In this document: positions 51,364 through 60,679 of the stretch, one piece after another
Numbering within the stretch: the stretch's first letter is position 1
How the letters are laid out: the number at the start of each line of letters is the position of its first letter
From: Carnobacterium_A sp047553015
Lineage (GTDB): Bacteria; Bacillota; Bacilli; Lactobacillales; Carnobacteriaceae
Assembly (NCBI RefSeq): GCF_047553015.1
Contig: NZ_CP180212.1
Coordinates: forward strand, 248,001-312,000
Length of the DNA stretch: 64,000 nt
Reading direction: 5' to 3'
The notes under the pieces: generated by a model
The model's database searches: none
Seen by the model: only the letters and a program-made list of their open reading frames with translations
What the model was told of the DNA's origin: nothing
Made by a program: the position numbers and the translations under genes

Positions 51364-51918
51364 ATGTTTAAATATAATGTCCGTGGTGAAAATATTGAGG
51401 TAACAGCAGCAATTCGTAGTTATGTCGAGAAAAAAGTAGGCAAAATTGAACGTTACTTTACAGATGTGCCTGAATCTACAGCACATGTTAACCTAAAAAC
51501 GTATTCAGATAAAACTGCGAAAGTGGAGGTAACAATCCCGCTTCCTTATCTTGTCTTACGTGCGGAAGAAACCTCACCTGATTTATATGGAAGTGTAGAT
51601 CTAGTCGTTGATAAACTAGAAAGACAAATGCGTAAATACAAAACCAAGATTAACCGTAAGTCACGTGAAAAAGGTTTTGAAATGCGAGTCCCAGCTGGAG
51701 AGTTGTTAGACGAGAATCTAGAAGATGAGCTTGAAAATAATATTGATATTGTTAGAACAAAGCGTTTGTCACTGAAACCAATGGATAGTGAAGAAGCTGT
51801 TTTACAGATGAATATGTTAGGTCACAACTTCTTTATTTTCGAAGATGCTGAAACCAATGGAACCAGCATTGTTTATACTCGTAAAGATGGAAAATATGGT
51901 TTAATCGAAACAGATTAA
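51364..51918 (+). CDS. hpf: ribosome hibernation promoting factor, long form
   Basis: Long HPF dimerises 70S ribosomes into inactive 100S particles in stationary phase. ATG 51364 follows AAGGGGAGAG; GTG 51358 is possible but too close to that site. The N-terminal HPF domain (about 1-95: MFKYNVRGENIEVTAAIRSY) joins by a basic linker to the C-terminal dimerisation domain (about 125-184: KRLSLKPMDSEEAVLQMNML, HNFFIF). The 184 aa and both domains make it the long form, usual in Firmicutes. Its place just before secA is conserved. Confidence 0.97.
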   Translation: MFKYNVRGENIEVTAAIRSYVEKKVGKIERYFTDVPESTAHVNLKTYSDKTAKVEVTIPLPYLVLRAEETSPDLYGSVDLVVDKLERQMRKYKTKINRKSREKGFEMRVPAGELLDENLEDELENNIDIVRTKRLSLKPMDSEEAVLQMNMLGHNFFIFEDAETNGTSIVYTRKDGKYGLIETD

Positions 51919-51945
51919 AATTAGAATGAATAAAAGTTTTTTTAC

Positions 51946-51990
51946 TAAATCTTGCAAGAGACTTCTTAAGTTTCTTGCAAGATTTATTTT
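51946..51990 (+). terminator. terminator of hpf
   Basis: A perfect 14-bp stem (51946-51959 with 51973-51986), extendable by ACTT/AAGT, ends in T-rich sequence. The core TCTTGCAAGA is itself palindromic and present in both arms. Confidence 0.85.
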
Positions 51991-52258
51991 TACTTAAATT
52001 AAAAAGAGGACCATTACATACTAAAAGTTTGCTAGAAAGTAAATTTCATTTTATTTATAAGATATATCCTAATGATAGGGGCGTTCTCAATATAAAAAGG
52101 TTTCATTTGTGAATAAGTAATGATAGAATTAATGAGGATGTTAACAAAAGCTAATAGAAGAATTTAAACTGCTATTATTTAGAATAGAAAAAATAAGACT
52201 AAAAAATAAAGGTAGAAAAATAAATGAGAAAATCGTACTAAAAAGAGGAGAAAAGTAA
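51991..52258. other. spacer before secA
   Basis: AT-rich, no gene. It has a small CCTA/TAGG inverted repeat near 52070 and the GAGGAG site of secA at the right end. No clear promoter pair was found. Confidence 0.35.
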
Positions 52259-54784
52259 ATGGCAAATTTTTTGCGTAGTTTAATTGAGAACGATAAAAAA
52301 GAACTTAAGAGCTTAGGTAAAGTAGCAGACCAGATTGAAATTTTTGCAGATCAAATGGCGGCCTTATCTGATGAAGAATTAAAAGCAAAAACACCAGAAT
52401 TTCAACTAAGTTATCAAAATGGGAAAACATTAGATGATTTATTGCCAGAGGCTTTTGCAGTTGTAAGAGAAGCAGCAAAACGTGTTCTTGGATTATATCC
52501 TTATCGCGTTCAATTAATGGGTGGCGTAACATTGCACCGTGGCAATATCCCTGAAATGAAAACCGGTGAAGGTAAAACATTAACCGCTACAATGCCGGTT
52601 TATTTAAATGCGCTAACCGGTGAAGGTGTCCATGTTGTAACGGTCAATGAATACTTGGCTAGTCGAGATGCTGTCGAGATGGGTGAATTGTATCAATGGT
52701 TAGGATTAACGGTTGGATTAAATTTAAACTCAAAAACAGCTGAAGAAAAACGTGAAGCTTACTTAGCGGACGTTATGTACAGTACCAATAACGAAATGGG
52801 ATTTGATTATTTAAGAGACAACATGGTTGTTTATAAAGAACAGATGGTACAAAGACCATTACATTATGCTATCGTCGATGAAGTTGACTCGATTTTAATC
52901 GATGAAGCTAGAACACCTCTGATTATTTCTGGGCAAGCTGAAAAGTCAACGACTCTTTATACGCGTACGGACTTTTTCGTTAAGGGATTAAAAGAAGAAG
53001 AAGACTACACTATCGATGTTCAGTCAAAAACCGTTGTGCTTACTGAAGTAGGAATGGAAAAAGCTGAAAAAACATTCCGTGTAGAAAACTTATATGATGT
53101 AGAAAACCAAGCTTTAACTCATCATCTGGACCAAGCGTTACGTGCAAATTATATCATGTTATTCGATATTGATTACGTTATCCAAGACGATAAAGTCATG
53201 ATTGTTGACCAATTTACTGGCCGTATTATGGATGGTCGTCGTTATTCAGATGGCTTACATCAAGCGATTGAAGCTAAAGAAGGCGTTACAATTCAAAATG
53301 AATCAAAAACTATGGCAAATATTACATTCCAAAACTTCTTTAGAATGTACAAGAAATTAGCAGGTATGACCGGAACAGCTAAGACAGAAGAAGAAGAGTT
53401 TCGTGAAATCTACAACATTAGTGTTGTCGCAATTCCAACGAACAAACCATTAGTTCGTGATGACCGTCCAGACTTGTTGTATCCTACTTTGATTAGTAAA
53501 TTTGAAGCAGTCGTTGAAGAGATTAAAGAGCGCCACGCTACTGGGCAACCTATTTTAGTCGGAACAGTAGCTGTTGAAACGTCAGAATTGTTATCTGGTT
53601 TATTAAAACAAGCAAAAATTAAACACGAAGTTTTGAATGCTAAAAACCACTTTAAAGAAGCAGAAATCATCACAAATGCTGGACAAAAAGGCTCGATTAC
53701 GATTGCAACCAACATGGCCGGTCGTGGAACAGATATCAAATTAGGTGCTGGTGTTATTGAAGCTGGTGGACTTTGCGTTATTGGTACGGAGCGTCACGAA
53801 TCCAGACGTATTGATAACCAGTTACGTGGACGTGCAGGACGTCAAGGAGATCCAGGTGTAACACAATTTTACCTTTCTTTAGAAGATGACTTGATGAGAC
53901 GATTCGGTTCAGAAAGAATTCAAGCTGTTCTTGAGCGTTTGAAAGTCCAAGATGAAGATGCTGTTATCCAAAGTAAAATGATTTCACGTCAAGTTGAGTC
54001 CGCTCAAAAACGTGTTGAAGGAAATAACTACGATACACGTAAAAATGTTTTACAGTATGATGACGTCATGCGTGAGCAACGCGAAATCATGTACAAACAA
54101 CGTCTAGAAGTGATCATGGAACAAGAATCATTGAAAAAAGTTACAATTCCAATGATGGCACGTGCCATTAACCGCATGGTCCAATTGCATACACAAGGAC
54201 TTAAACAAGAGTGGAGTCTCCAAAGTATTTTAGATTTTGCTCATTCAGCAGTCGTTCATCCAGATGATTTGAGTTTAGCTGATTTAGAAAATAAAACGGC
54301 AGTCGAAATTCAAGAAATCTTATTAGATGCTGCAAAAAAAATCTATACTGAAAAAGAGCAACAATTAAATGGAACAGAACAAGTATTAGAATTTGAAAAA
54401 GTAGTTATCTTACGAGTAGTAGACAGCAAGTGGACAGATCACATTGATACAATGGATCAATTACGCCAAGGTATCGGTTTAGTAGCCTATGGTCAATCAA
54501 ATCCGTTAGTTGAATACCAAACAGAAGGATTTAGATTGTTTGAAGAAATGATTGCAGCTATTGACTACGATGTAACTAGACTATTGATGAAATCTCAAAT
54601 TCGTCAAAACTTACAAAGAGAACAAGTAGCTAAAGGTACAACAGCTCGTTCAGCAGGAGATGGTGAAGTGGTTAAAGAAGCAAAGAAAAAACCAGTTTCT
54701 GCTGATGGAACAAAAGTAGGGCGCAATGATCCATGTCCATGTGGTAGTGGTAAAAAATATAAAAATTGTCATGGACAAGTTTAA
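52259..54784 (+). CDS. secA: preprotein translocase ATPase SecA
   Basis: SecA drives protein export through SecYEG. The 841 residues contain Walker A GEGKT (103-107), DEVDSILIDEARTPL near 210, the preprotein-binding region, TMANITFQNFFRMY, NMAGRGTDIKLG and the helical scaffold. The C-terminal zinc domain has the pattern NDPCPCGSGKKYKNCHG, which binds SecB or membrane lipids. The start ATG 52259 follows GAGGAG. It is one intact gene; no secA2 or accessory Sec locus is present. Confidence 0.99.
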   Translation: MANFLRSLIENDKKELKSLGKVADQIEIFADQMAALSDEELKAKTPEFQLSYQNGKTLDDLLPEAFAVVREAAKRVLGLYPYRVQLMGGVTLHRGNIPEMKTGEGKTLTATMPVYLNALTGEGVHVVTVNEYLASRDAVEMGELYQWLGLTVGLNLNSKTAEEKREAYLADVMYSTNNEMGFDYLRDNMVVYKEQMVQRPLHYAIVDEVDSILIDEARTPLIISGQAEKSTTLYTRTDFFVKGLKEEEDYTIDVQSKTVVLTEVGMEKAEKTFRVENLYDVENQALTHHLDQALRANYIMLFDIDYVIQDDKVMIVDQFTGRIMDGRRYSDGLHQAIEAKEGVTIQNESKTMANITFQNFFRMYKKLAGMTGTAKTEEEEFREIYNISVVAIPTNKPLVRDDRPDLLYPTLISKFEAVVEEIKERHATGQPILVGTVAVETSELLSGLLKQAKIKHEVLNAKNHFKEAEIITNAGQKGSITIATNMAGRGTDIKLGAGVIEAGGLCVIGTERHESRRIDNQLRGRAGRQGDPGVTQFYLSLEDDLMRRFGSERIQAVLERLKVQDEDAVIQSKMISRQVESAQKRVEGNNYDTRKNVLQYDDVMREQREIMYKQRLEVIMEQESLKKVTIPMMARAINRMVQLHTQGLKQEWSLQSILDFAHSAVVHPDDLSLADLENKTAVEIQEILLDAAKKIYTEKEQQLNGTEQVLEFEKVVILRVVDSKWTDHIDTMDQLRQGIGLVAYGQSNPLVEYQTEGFRLFEEMIAAIDYDVTRLLMKSQIRQNLQREQVAKGTTARSAGDGEVVKEAKKKPVSADGTKVGRNDPCPCGSGKKYKNCHGQV

Positions 54785-54800
54785 ACTAAAAGTTAAAAAA

Positions 54801-54837
54801 GAAAAACACGATTTGATTAGCAAATCGTGTTTTTCTC
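54801..54837. terminator. terminator between secA and prfB
   Basis: A perfect 15-bp stem (54801-54815 with 54821-54835) with a 5-nt loop; the T5 tract lies inside the right arm. Confidence 0.8.
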
Positions 54838-54867
54838 ACTAAATGATGTTGATAAGGGGAAATAAAA

Positions 54868-55978
54868 ATGGAAATAAGTGATATTAGAAATAAAGTTGAA
54901 GCAGCGAAAGAAAAGATTGCCGGTTTCAGGAGGTCTCTTTGACTTAGAGAGCATGGAACAAAACATTGCTGAATATGACCATCAAATGACAAATCCTACC
55001 TTTTGGGACGATGCACAAAAAGCGCAAGCATTGATTAATGAAGCAAATACGCTAAAAGAAGTCTATACAAGCTTTAAACAATTAGAAGATAAACAAGAAG
55101 AACTAGAACTGATGCTTGATATGGTTAAAGAAGAAGATGATCCGGATTTAGAAGAAGAGTTAGAAAATGAAAGTAAAACGTTCTTTCAAACACTTGAACA
55201 GTATGAACTAGATATGCTATTGAGTGGCCCTTATGACAAAAATAATGCCATTATCGAGCTACATCCAGGAGCTGGTGGAACGGAATCACAAGATTGGGGC
55301 AGTATGCTCTTGCGTATGTACACACGTTGGGCTGATAAAAAAGGATTTAAAGTTGAAACTCTTGACTATCAAGCTGGTGACGAAGCTGGAATAAAAAGTG
55401 TGACGTTGTTAATTAAAGGTCATAATGCTTACGGTTATTTAAAAGCTGAAAAAGGCGTTCATCGTCTGGTTCGTATTTCACCATTTGATTCAGCTGGGCG
55501 TCGTCATACTTCGTTTGTTTCTATTGATGTTATTCCAGAAATAGAAGGAGACATTAATATTGAAATCAACTCAGATGATTTGAGAGTAGATACTTATCGA
55601 GCAAGTGGAGCCGGTGGACAACATATCAATAAAACAGATTCTGCTATTCGAATTACGCATATTCCAACAGGGATTGTTGTTGCTAGTCAAGCACAACGTT
55701 CACAAATGAAAAATAGAGATCAAGCAATGGGCATGTTAAAAGCTAAACTTCATCAATTAGATATTGAAAAGAAAGAACAAGAAATGGCCGAGATAAGAGG
55801 AGAGCAAAAAGAAATAGGCTGGGGCTCTCAGATTAGGTCGTATGTCTTCCACCCGTACACCATGGTCAAAGATCATCGCACAAATTATGAATCAGGTAAT
55901 GTTACAAACGTGATGGATGGAGACATCGATTTATTTATTCAGGCTTATTTAAGAAGTACTTTAACACCAGATAATTAA
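54868..55978 (+). CDS. prfB: peptide chain release factor 2 (programmed +1 frameshift)
   Basis: RF2 ends translation at UGA and UAA. Translation begins at ATG 54868 (behind AAGGGGAAA) and reaches an in-frame TGA at codon 25 (54940-54942). Skipping one base there joins bases 54868-54939 to 54941-55978 and gives a 369-aa protein of normal length. The recognition tripeptide SPF (RISPFDSAGRRH) and the catalytic GGQ (GAGGQHINKTDS) are both present. Low RF2 slows reading of the TGA and promotes the shift, so the protein regulates its own synthesis. Confidence 0.98.
54928..54943 (+). promoter_or_regulatory. RF2 programmed frameshift site
   Basis: The internal Shine-Dalgarno AGGAGG (54928-54933) is followed by TCT, then the slippery CTT and TGA-C (54937-54943). 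This is the canonical arrangement that moves the ribosome to the +1 frame. Confidence 0.97.
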
Positions 55979-55996
55979 TTTAATTGAATTCTGTCA

Positions 55997-56036
55997 AACT
56001 TCTGTCAAACTTTTATGGTTGACAGAAGTTTTTTTA
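55997..56036 (+). terminator. terminator of prfB
   Basis: AACTTCTGTCAA (55997-56008) pairs perfectly with TTGACAGAAGTT (56019-56030), followed by T7. An 11-bp word (TCTGTCAAACT) is duplicated at its left edge. Confidence 0.88.
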
Positions 56037-56388
56037 TACAATTAGAAATAAACTTAGAATTAAAAATCCAAAAAAACGCTCTTTATCATGAGGATTAGTG
56101 ATAGTAATCCCTATTTTATAGAGAATAAATAAGCACAGTGGTGAATGGATGGAAAAGATGCATTTCATCTCTAAATAATACAGTTCGTTACAGCAATGTG
56201 ACGGAATGAAATATATTTGTAAACAAACTACAACAGACATTATTTTTATGGATGCTATAATGAGGAAGGATTAAATGACAGAAAGTTTTTCATATATCCC
56301 TTATACAAACTAGTTCCTTATCCAAAACAACTCATAACAACAGACAAAAATGACAACTAAGAAAATTTTAAAAAAGTTAGGTGATATG
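56037..56388. other. ftsE upstream region with an extended -10 and a 12-codon frame
   Basis: An extended -10 TGCTATAAT (56253-56261) is likely the ftsE promoter, with a poor -35. A short frame, ATG 56275 to TAG 56313 (12 codons), sits behind AGGAAGGA and could be a leader peptide. A small GGATTA/TAATCC inverted repeat lies at 56092-56110. No larger gene is supported. Confidence 0.4.
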
Positions 56389-57075
56389 ATGATTGAAATG
56401 ATAAATGTCTATAAGAAATATCCGAACGGCATTACAGCAGTTAATGGATTAAACGTTCGTATTGAGCAAGGTGAATTTGCTTATGTCGTAGGCCCAAGTG
56501 GAGCTGGTAAATCGACGTTTATCAAAATGATGTACCGAGAAGAAAGAGCAACAAAGGGTACAATCAAAGTTGGAGAATTTGATTTAGTAAATATGAAAGA
56601 TAAAGAAATCCCTTATTTAAGAAGACATGTCGGTGTAGTTTTCCAAGATTTTAAATTACTGCCAAGATTGACTGTATACGAAAATATTGCTTATGCGATG
56701 GAAGTAGTAGAAAAAAATCCTAAAGTAATCAAAAAACGGGTTTTAGAAGTTTTGGACTTAGTTGGATTGAAACATAAAATAAGAATGTTTCCAAATGAAC
56801 TATCTGGTGGAGAACAACAACGAATAGCAATCGCTAGAGCCATTGCAAATATGCCTCGTGTGTTGATTGCCGATGAACCAACAGGAAACTTAGACCCTGA
56901 CACCTCAATGGAAATTATGGCTATCCTAGAACAAATTAATACACAAGGAACAACCGTTATTATGGCAACGCATAATAGCCAAATCGTAAATGTCGTTAAA
57001 CACCGTGTACTTGCGGTTGAGAATGGACGCATTGTCCGCGATCAATTGGAAGGAGACTACGGATATGAAGGTTAG
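56389..57075 (+). CDS. ftsE: cell division ATP-binding protein FtsE
   Basis: FtsE is the ATPase of the FtsEX complex that activates wall hydrolases at the division site or lateral wall. ATG 56389 (MIEMINVYKKYPNG) behind AGGTG gives 228 aa, the family length; upstream in-frame starts lack spacing. It has Walker A GPSGAGKST, signature LSGGEQQRIAIARAI and VLIADEPTGNLDP. FtsX overlaps its end by 11 bp. Confidence 0.97.
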   Translation: MIEMINVYKKYPNGITAVNGLNVRIEQGEFAYVVGPSGAGKSTFIKMMYREERATKGTIKVGEFDLVNMKDKEIPYLRRHVGVVFQDFKLLPRLTVYENIAYAMEVVEKNPKVIKKRVLEVLDLVGLKHKIRMFPNELSGGEQQRIAIARAIANMPRVLIADEPTGNLDPDTSMEIMAILEQINTQGTTVIMATHNSQIVNVVKHRVLAVENGRIVRDQLEGDYGYEG

Positions 57076-57952
57076 AACGTTAAAAAGACACTTAATTGAA
57101 AGTTTAAAAAGTTTAAAAAGAAACGGTTGGATGTCACTTGCAGCTATCAGTGCAGTAGCGGTAACCTTATTACTAGTTGGCTCTTTTGTCGCTATGTTAA
57201 TGAATGTAAGTAAATTAGCGACAGACATTGAAAATGACGTAAGTGTTCGGGTTTACATTGATCTAGCTGCTGATGAGAAGGAACAAAAGAAACTAGAAAC
57301 AGAGCTAAAGACATTGAAAAATGTCGACATAGTTGAGTTCTCTAGTAGAGAAAGTGAATTAAAACAAGTTGTTGGAAGTTACGGAAATGAATTTAATCTT
57401 TTCCAAGGCGACGATAATCCACTATATGATGTATTTATTGTGAATACAGATTCACCCGAAAGTACTGCAGCGGTTGCTAAAAAAGCTGAAGCATTAGAGA
57501 ATGTGGCGAAAGTGAATTATGGCGGTGCAACAGCAGATAACTTATTTAAAACGATGAGTACGGTTAGAAATGTAGGAGTTATTATTATCGGTGCATTAGT
57601 CTTAACAGCGGTATTTTTAATATCTAATACGATTCGAATCACAATTATGTCTCGTAAAACAGAGATTGAAATCATGAAGTTGGTTGGAGCAACAAACTGG
57701 TTCATTAGATGGCCATTCTTAATAGAAGGAGCACTGATTGGCTTTATAGGTTCATTCATCCCGGTTGCTTTTATTAGTTTCCTTTATGTAACCATCTATG
57801 ATATTGGAACAACTTATCTATCAGGAACGTATTTCGCATTATTAACACCCTCTCCATTCTTATTCCAAATTGGTAGCGCAATGTTAGCAATAGGCATAGT
57901 AATCGGAGCGATAGGGTCATCTATTTCAATTAGAAGATTTTTAAAAGTATAA
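57065..57952 (+). CDS. ftsX: cell division protein FtsX
   Basis: FtsX is the membrane partner of FtsE. ATG 57065 behind GGAAGGAG gives 295 aa. Helix 1 (about 25-47) is followed by a large extracellular loop (about 50-165) that contacts the wall hydrolase, then three C-terminal helices (about 172-196, 220-246 and 262-285). The frame extends upstream inside ftsE but that part is a shadow. The hydrolase gene follows 35 bp downstream. Confidence 0.96.
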   Translation: MKVRTLKRHLIESLKSLKRNGWMSLAAISAVAVTLLLVGSFVAMLMNVSKLATDIENDVSVRVYIDLAADEKEQKKLETELKTLKNVDIVEFSSRESELKQVVGSYGNEFNLFQGDDNPLYDVFIVNTDSPESTAAVAKKAEALENVAKVNYGGATADNLFKTMSTVRNVGVIIIGALVLTAVFLISNTIRITIMSRKTEIEIMKLVGATNWFIRWPFLIEGALIGFIGSFIPVAFISFLYVTIYDIGTTYLSGTYFALLTPSPFLFQIGSAMLAIGIVIGAIGSSISIRRFLKV

Positions 57953-57987
57953 AAAAATAGCATTTAGGGAAAACGGAGGACAGAAAA

Positions 57988-59154
57988 TTGAATAAGAAAC
58001 TATTAACTCTTTTTTTAACAGCAACAATTGGTGCAACAACTTGTCTAGCGCCTTTATCAGCAAGCGCAGAGATTGGCAACAATCTGAATACGGTAAATGA
58101 AAAGATCCAAAAACTTGAGACTAAAAAGAATTCTATCGAAAATGAGTTGTCAGAAATTACAGGAAACATTGCTAAAAATGAAGCAAACGCTGTTTCATTA
58201 ATGGCTGAAATGACTGCAACTCAAAAAACATTAAAAGAGTTAAAGCAACAAATTGAGGAACTAAATACTGCTATTGCTGCACGTAAAGAAAAACTAGCTG
58301 AACAAGCTCGTGTTGTTCAAGTAAATGGTCAGACTCAAAATTATGCTGATTTCTTATTAGAATCTGAATCTTTTTCAGATGTTTTAGGACGGGTAGATGT
58401 TGTTTCTAAAATAGTTTCTGCTAACCAAAGCTTAGTTAAACAACAAGCAGAAGACAAAGCATTAGTTGCAGAAAAACAAGCTGAAAACGAAGAAACGCTA
58501 AAAAGTCAAACCATTTTAGCTGCTAAATTAGAATCTACTAAAACAGATTTAATGCAACAACAACTAGAAAAAGAAGCTGTAGTTGCAACAATTGCAGCTG
58601 AAAAATCAGTAGTTGAAAATGAAAAACAACAACTATTAGCAACAAAAACAGCTGCTGAAAAAGCAGCAAGAGAAATCGGAGAAGCTAAAAAGGCTTCAGT
58701 CATAAATACGAGTGCAGTAGCAGAAAAAGCAACAACAGCAACAACAGTAGAAACACAAAGTACACCAGCAGCATCTACTCCAGCTTCAAGCAACTCATGG
58801 GGCAGCGCTCAAGGCGCAGCATTTGGAGTTCAAGGCACACCTTATTTATATGGTGGTTCAACAACTTCAGGTTTTGATTGTTCTGGTTTCACTCAGTATG
58901 CGTTTAGTTCTGCTGGCGTTAACTTGCCTCGTACAGCAAGTGCACAATACTCTGCATCAACAAAAGTTTCTCAATCAGAAGCTAAACCTGGTGATTTAGT
59001 ATTCTTTAATCAAACAGGAAGCATTGATCATGTTGCTATTTACTTAGGCAATGGTAAATTCATCGGAGCACAATCTTCTTCTGGTGTAGCCGTAGCTGAA
59101 ATCAATCAGTATTACTGGGGAAAATACATTGTTGGATATGGTCGAGTAAACTAA
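57988..59154 (+). CDS. secreted peptidoglycan hydrolase, coiled coil plus NlpC/P60 (CwlO/PcsB role)
   Basis: TTG 57988 behind GGAGG starts a 388-aa secreted protein. The signal peptide ends near ASA-EIG (residue 27). Residues about 30-240 are a long coiled coil rich in Lys, Glu and Ala, then a Thr/Ser/Ala linker (240-270), then an NlpC/P60 endopeptidase domain with catalytic C298 (GFDCSGF) and H348 (DHVAIYLGNG). FtsEX-activated hydrolases CwlO and PcsB share the coiled coil; CwlO also ends in NlpC/P60, whereas PcsB ends in CHAP. Position straight after ftsX supports activation by FtsEX. Confidence 0.94.
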   Translation: MNKKLLTLFLTATIGATTCLAPLSASAEIGNNLNTVNEKIQKLETKKNSIENELSEITGNIAKNEANAVSLMAEMTATQKTLKELKQQIEELNTAIAARKEKLAEQARVVQVNGQTQNYADFLLESESFSDVLGRVDVVSKIVSANQSLVKQQAEDKALVAEKQAENEETLKSQTILAAKLESTKTDLMQQQLEKEAVVATIAAEKSVVENEKQQLLATKTAAEKAAREIGEAKKASVINTSAVAEKATTATTVETQSTPAASTPASSNSWGSAQGAAFGVQGTPYLYGGSTTSGFDCSGFTQYAFSSAGVNLPRTASAQYSASTKVSQSEAKPGDLVFFNQTGSIDHVAIYLGNGKFIGAQSSSGVAVAEINQYYWGKYIVGYGRVN

Positions 59155-59206
59155 TTCTTATTTTTCTAATCAAAAACTAAACATGTCGTCCCTAAATGCG
59201 ACAAAA

Positions 59207-59256
59207 AAACTTGAGATAAAACCACTTTAAAAGTGCTTTTATCTCAAGTTTTTTTT
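59207..59256 (+). terminator. terminator of the hydrolase gene
   Basis: A 15-bp stem (59207-59221 with 59237-59251), with inner CACTTT/AAAGTG, is followed by T5 or more. A smaller TGTCG/CGACA hairpin lies just before it. Confidence 0.88.
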
Positions 59257-59450
59257 ATTTATCAGTTTATTTCTCAATAACATTAAAAAAAGACCATTTC
59301 TATTTTACATTTGTCCTTAAAATGGGTACGCTATAAGAAAGTGAATCTTAGCTGATAAGTTTTACTGTAATAATCTTAAAGTAGTAAAACAGTTTCTTAG
59401 AAAATAATCAACTAGAAAAACAAACAGAAGTTGAGAGGATGAAAGAGTGT

Positions 59451-60629
59451 ATGCAACTAATTATAAATTTACTACTAGCTCTACTTATTTTTTTTATTCA
59501 ACCAGTATTTTTAATTGGATTAAGTGTAGCCATTGCGACAAGCTATAAAAGAATTAAAAAAGAGAGGGTAAGTTATCGAGTAGCTATTTATAAAGAACGG
59601 TATGAATTAAAAAATTACCTGTTATTCGGCTTAATGACTGGTTTAATAGGCTCGCTATTTATTGGTCTAATCGGTGTTCCTATTACAATGGATTGGATCA
59701 TTATCTATGAAATAGTGGCTATTGTATTATTAATTAGCGGCTATCGATTTATCAGTCCACTATTTACCTTTCCTTTAACGACTATAGTGCTACTTGGAAT
59801 AAAATTACTTAGCATTGAATCGTCTTCAACTTTTTTACCTGGAGGATGGTACCAACCTCTTGAGCAAATAAAATGGGTCAATGCTCATTTAGTGACGAAT
59901 GTCCTTTTTATAACCCTCTTTTTAATGAGTGCCTCACTGATAGTGATTAAAAAACAAGCTGATAAAAAACTGACCCCATGGTGTTTACAGACTAAACGGG
60001 GTAAAAAAATAGCGCGCTATCAGATCAAGCCTTTTTGGTTTGTGCCTTTACTGATTGTTATTCCAGGTGAAAGTTTTGGTGCATTATTTGATTGGTGGCC
60101 GGTATTTGAGCTTGGGAATCAACAGTATTCCTTTTTCTTATTACCAGTTTTGATTGGGATGCGTATAACAGTCCACACACAGTTGCCTAAAGAGGCTATA
60201 AGCTTGTTAGTGAAGAATCTTTCGTTAGTAGTAGTTTTAACAAGCTTATTAGCTATTGGTTCTATTTGGACTGTTTATGCAGGACTAGTAGGGTTAATTT
60301 TATTGCCTCTAGGTGGGTTTGTTGCTCTATATCGTCACCGTTGCCGTGAAAAAAATTGGACCTTTTTATTTGGAGCTGCAAATGGTGGGGTGAAAGTGAT
60401 TGCCGTTCGTCCGGGTACACCCGCTGAAAAAATGGAGATACTTGTAGGAGATACAATTGTTTTTTGTAACAATCAAAAACTAGAAACAGAAGATGATTTT
60501 TATCAAGCTTTATCAAAAAACAGTGTTTATTGTCACTTAAAAGTAAAGGGGCCAGATGGAGAGCTAAGATTAACTGAGACAGCTCTTTACGCAGACTCGC
60601 CGCATGAGATTGGTGTAGTATTACTGTAG
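59451..60629 (+). CDS. polytopic membrane protein with C-terminal PDZ domain (MinJ-like)
   Basis: Of the in-frame starts 59439 and 59451, the second has room for the GAGAGG site; it gives 392 aa. About eight helices fill residues 1-300, followed by a cytoplasmic-side PDZ-like domain (about 305-392: GGVKVIAVRPGTPAEKMEIL, VGDTIVFCNNQKLETEDDF). This is the build of Bacillus MinJ, which links DivIVA to MinD at poles and division sites; in Bacillus minJ also lies near ftsEX. The gap 59257-59450 holds no gene. The MinJ name is inference from layout and context. Confidence 0.75.
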   Translation: MQLIINLLLALLIFFIQPVFLIGLSVAIATSYKRIKKERVSYRVAIYKERYELKNYLLFGLMTGLIGSLFIGLIGVPITMDWIIIYEIVAIVLLISGYRFISPLFTFPLTTIVLLGIKLLSIESSSTFLPGGWYQPLEQIKWVNAHLVTNVLFITLFLMSASLIVIKKQADKKLTPWCLQTKRGKKIARYQIKPFWFVPLLIVIPGESFGALFDWWPVFELGNQQYSFFLLPVLIGMRITVHTQLPKEAISLLVKNLSLVVVLTSLLAIGSIWTVYAGLVGLILLPLGGFVALYRHRCREKNWTFLFGAANGGVKVIAVRPGTPAEKMEILVGDTIVFCNNQKLETEDDFYQALSKNSVYCHLKVKGPDGELRLTETALYADSPHEIGVVLL

Positions 60630-60679
60630 ATGAATAAAATAAAACGATATAAGTTGGACTTATTAGGCGGAGGAACGTT

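Noticed and set aside
54878..54940. Start of prfB at 54878 in the +1 frame
   Set aside because: It has no ribosome site and lies inside the true zero-frame leader; the frameshift explains the open +1 frame.
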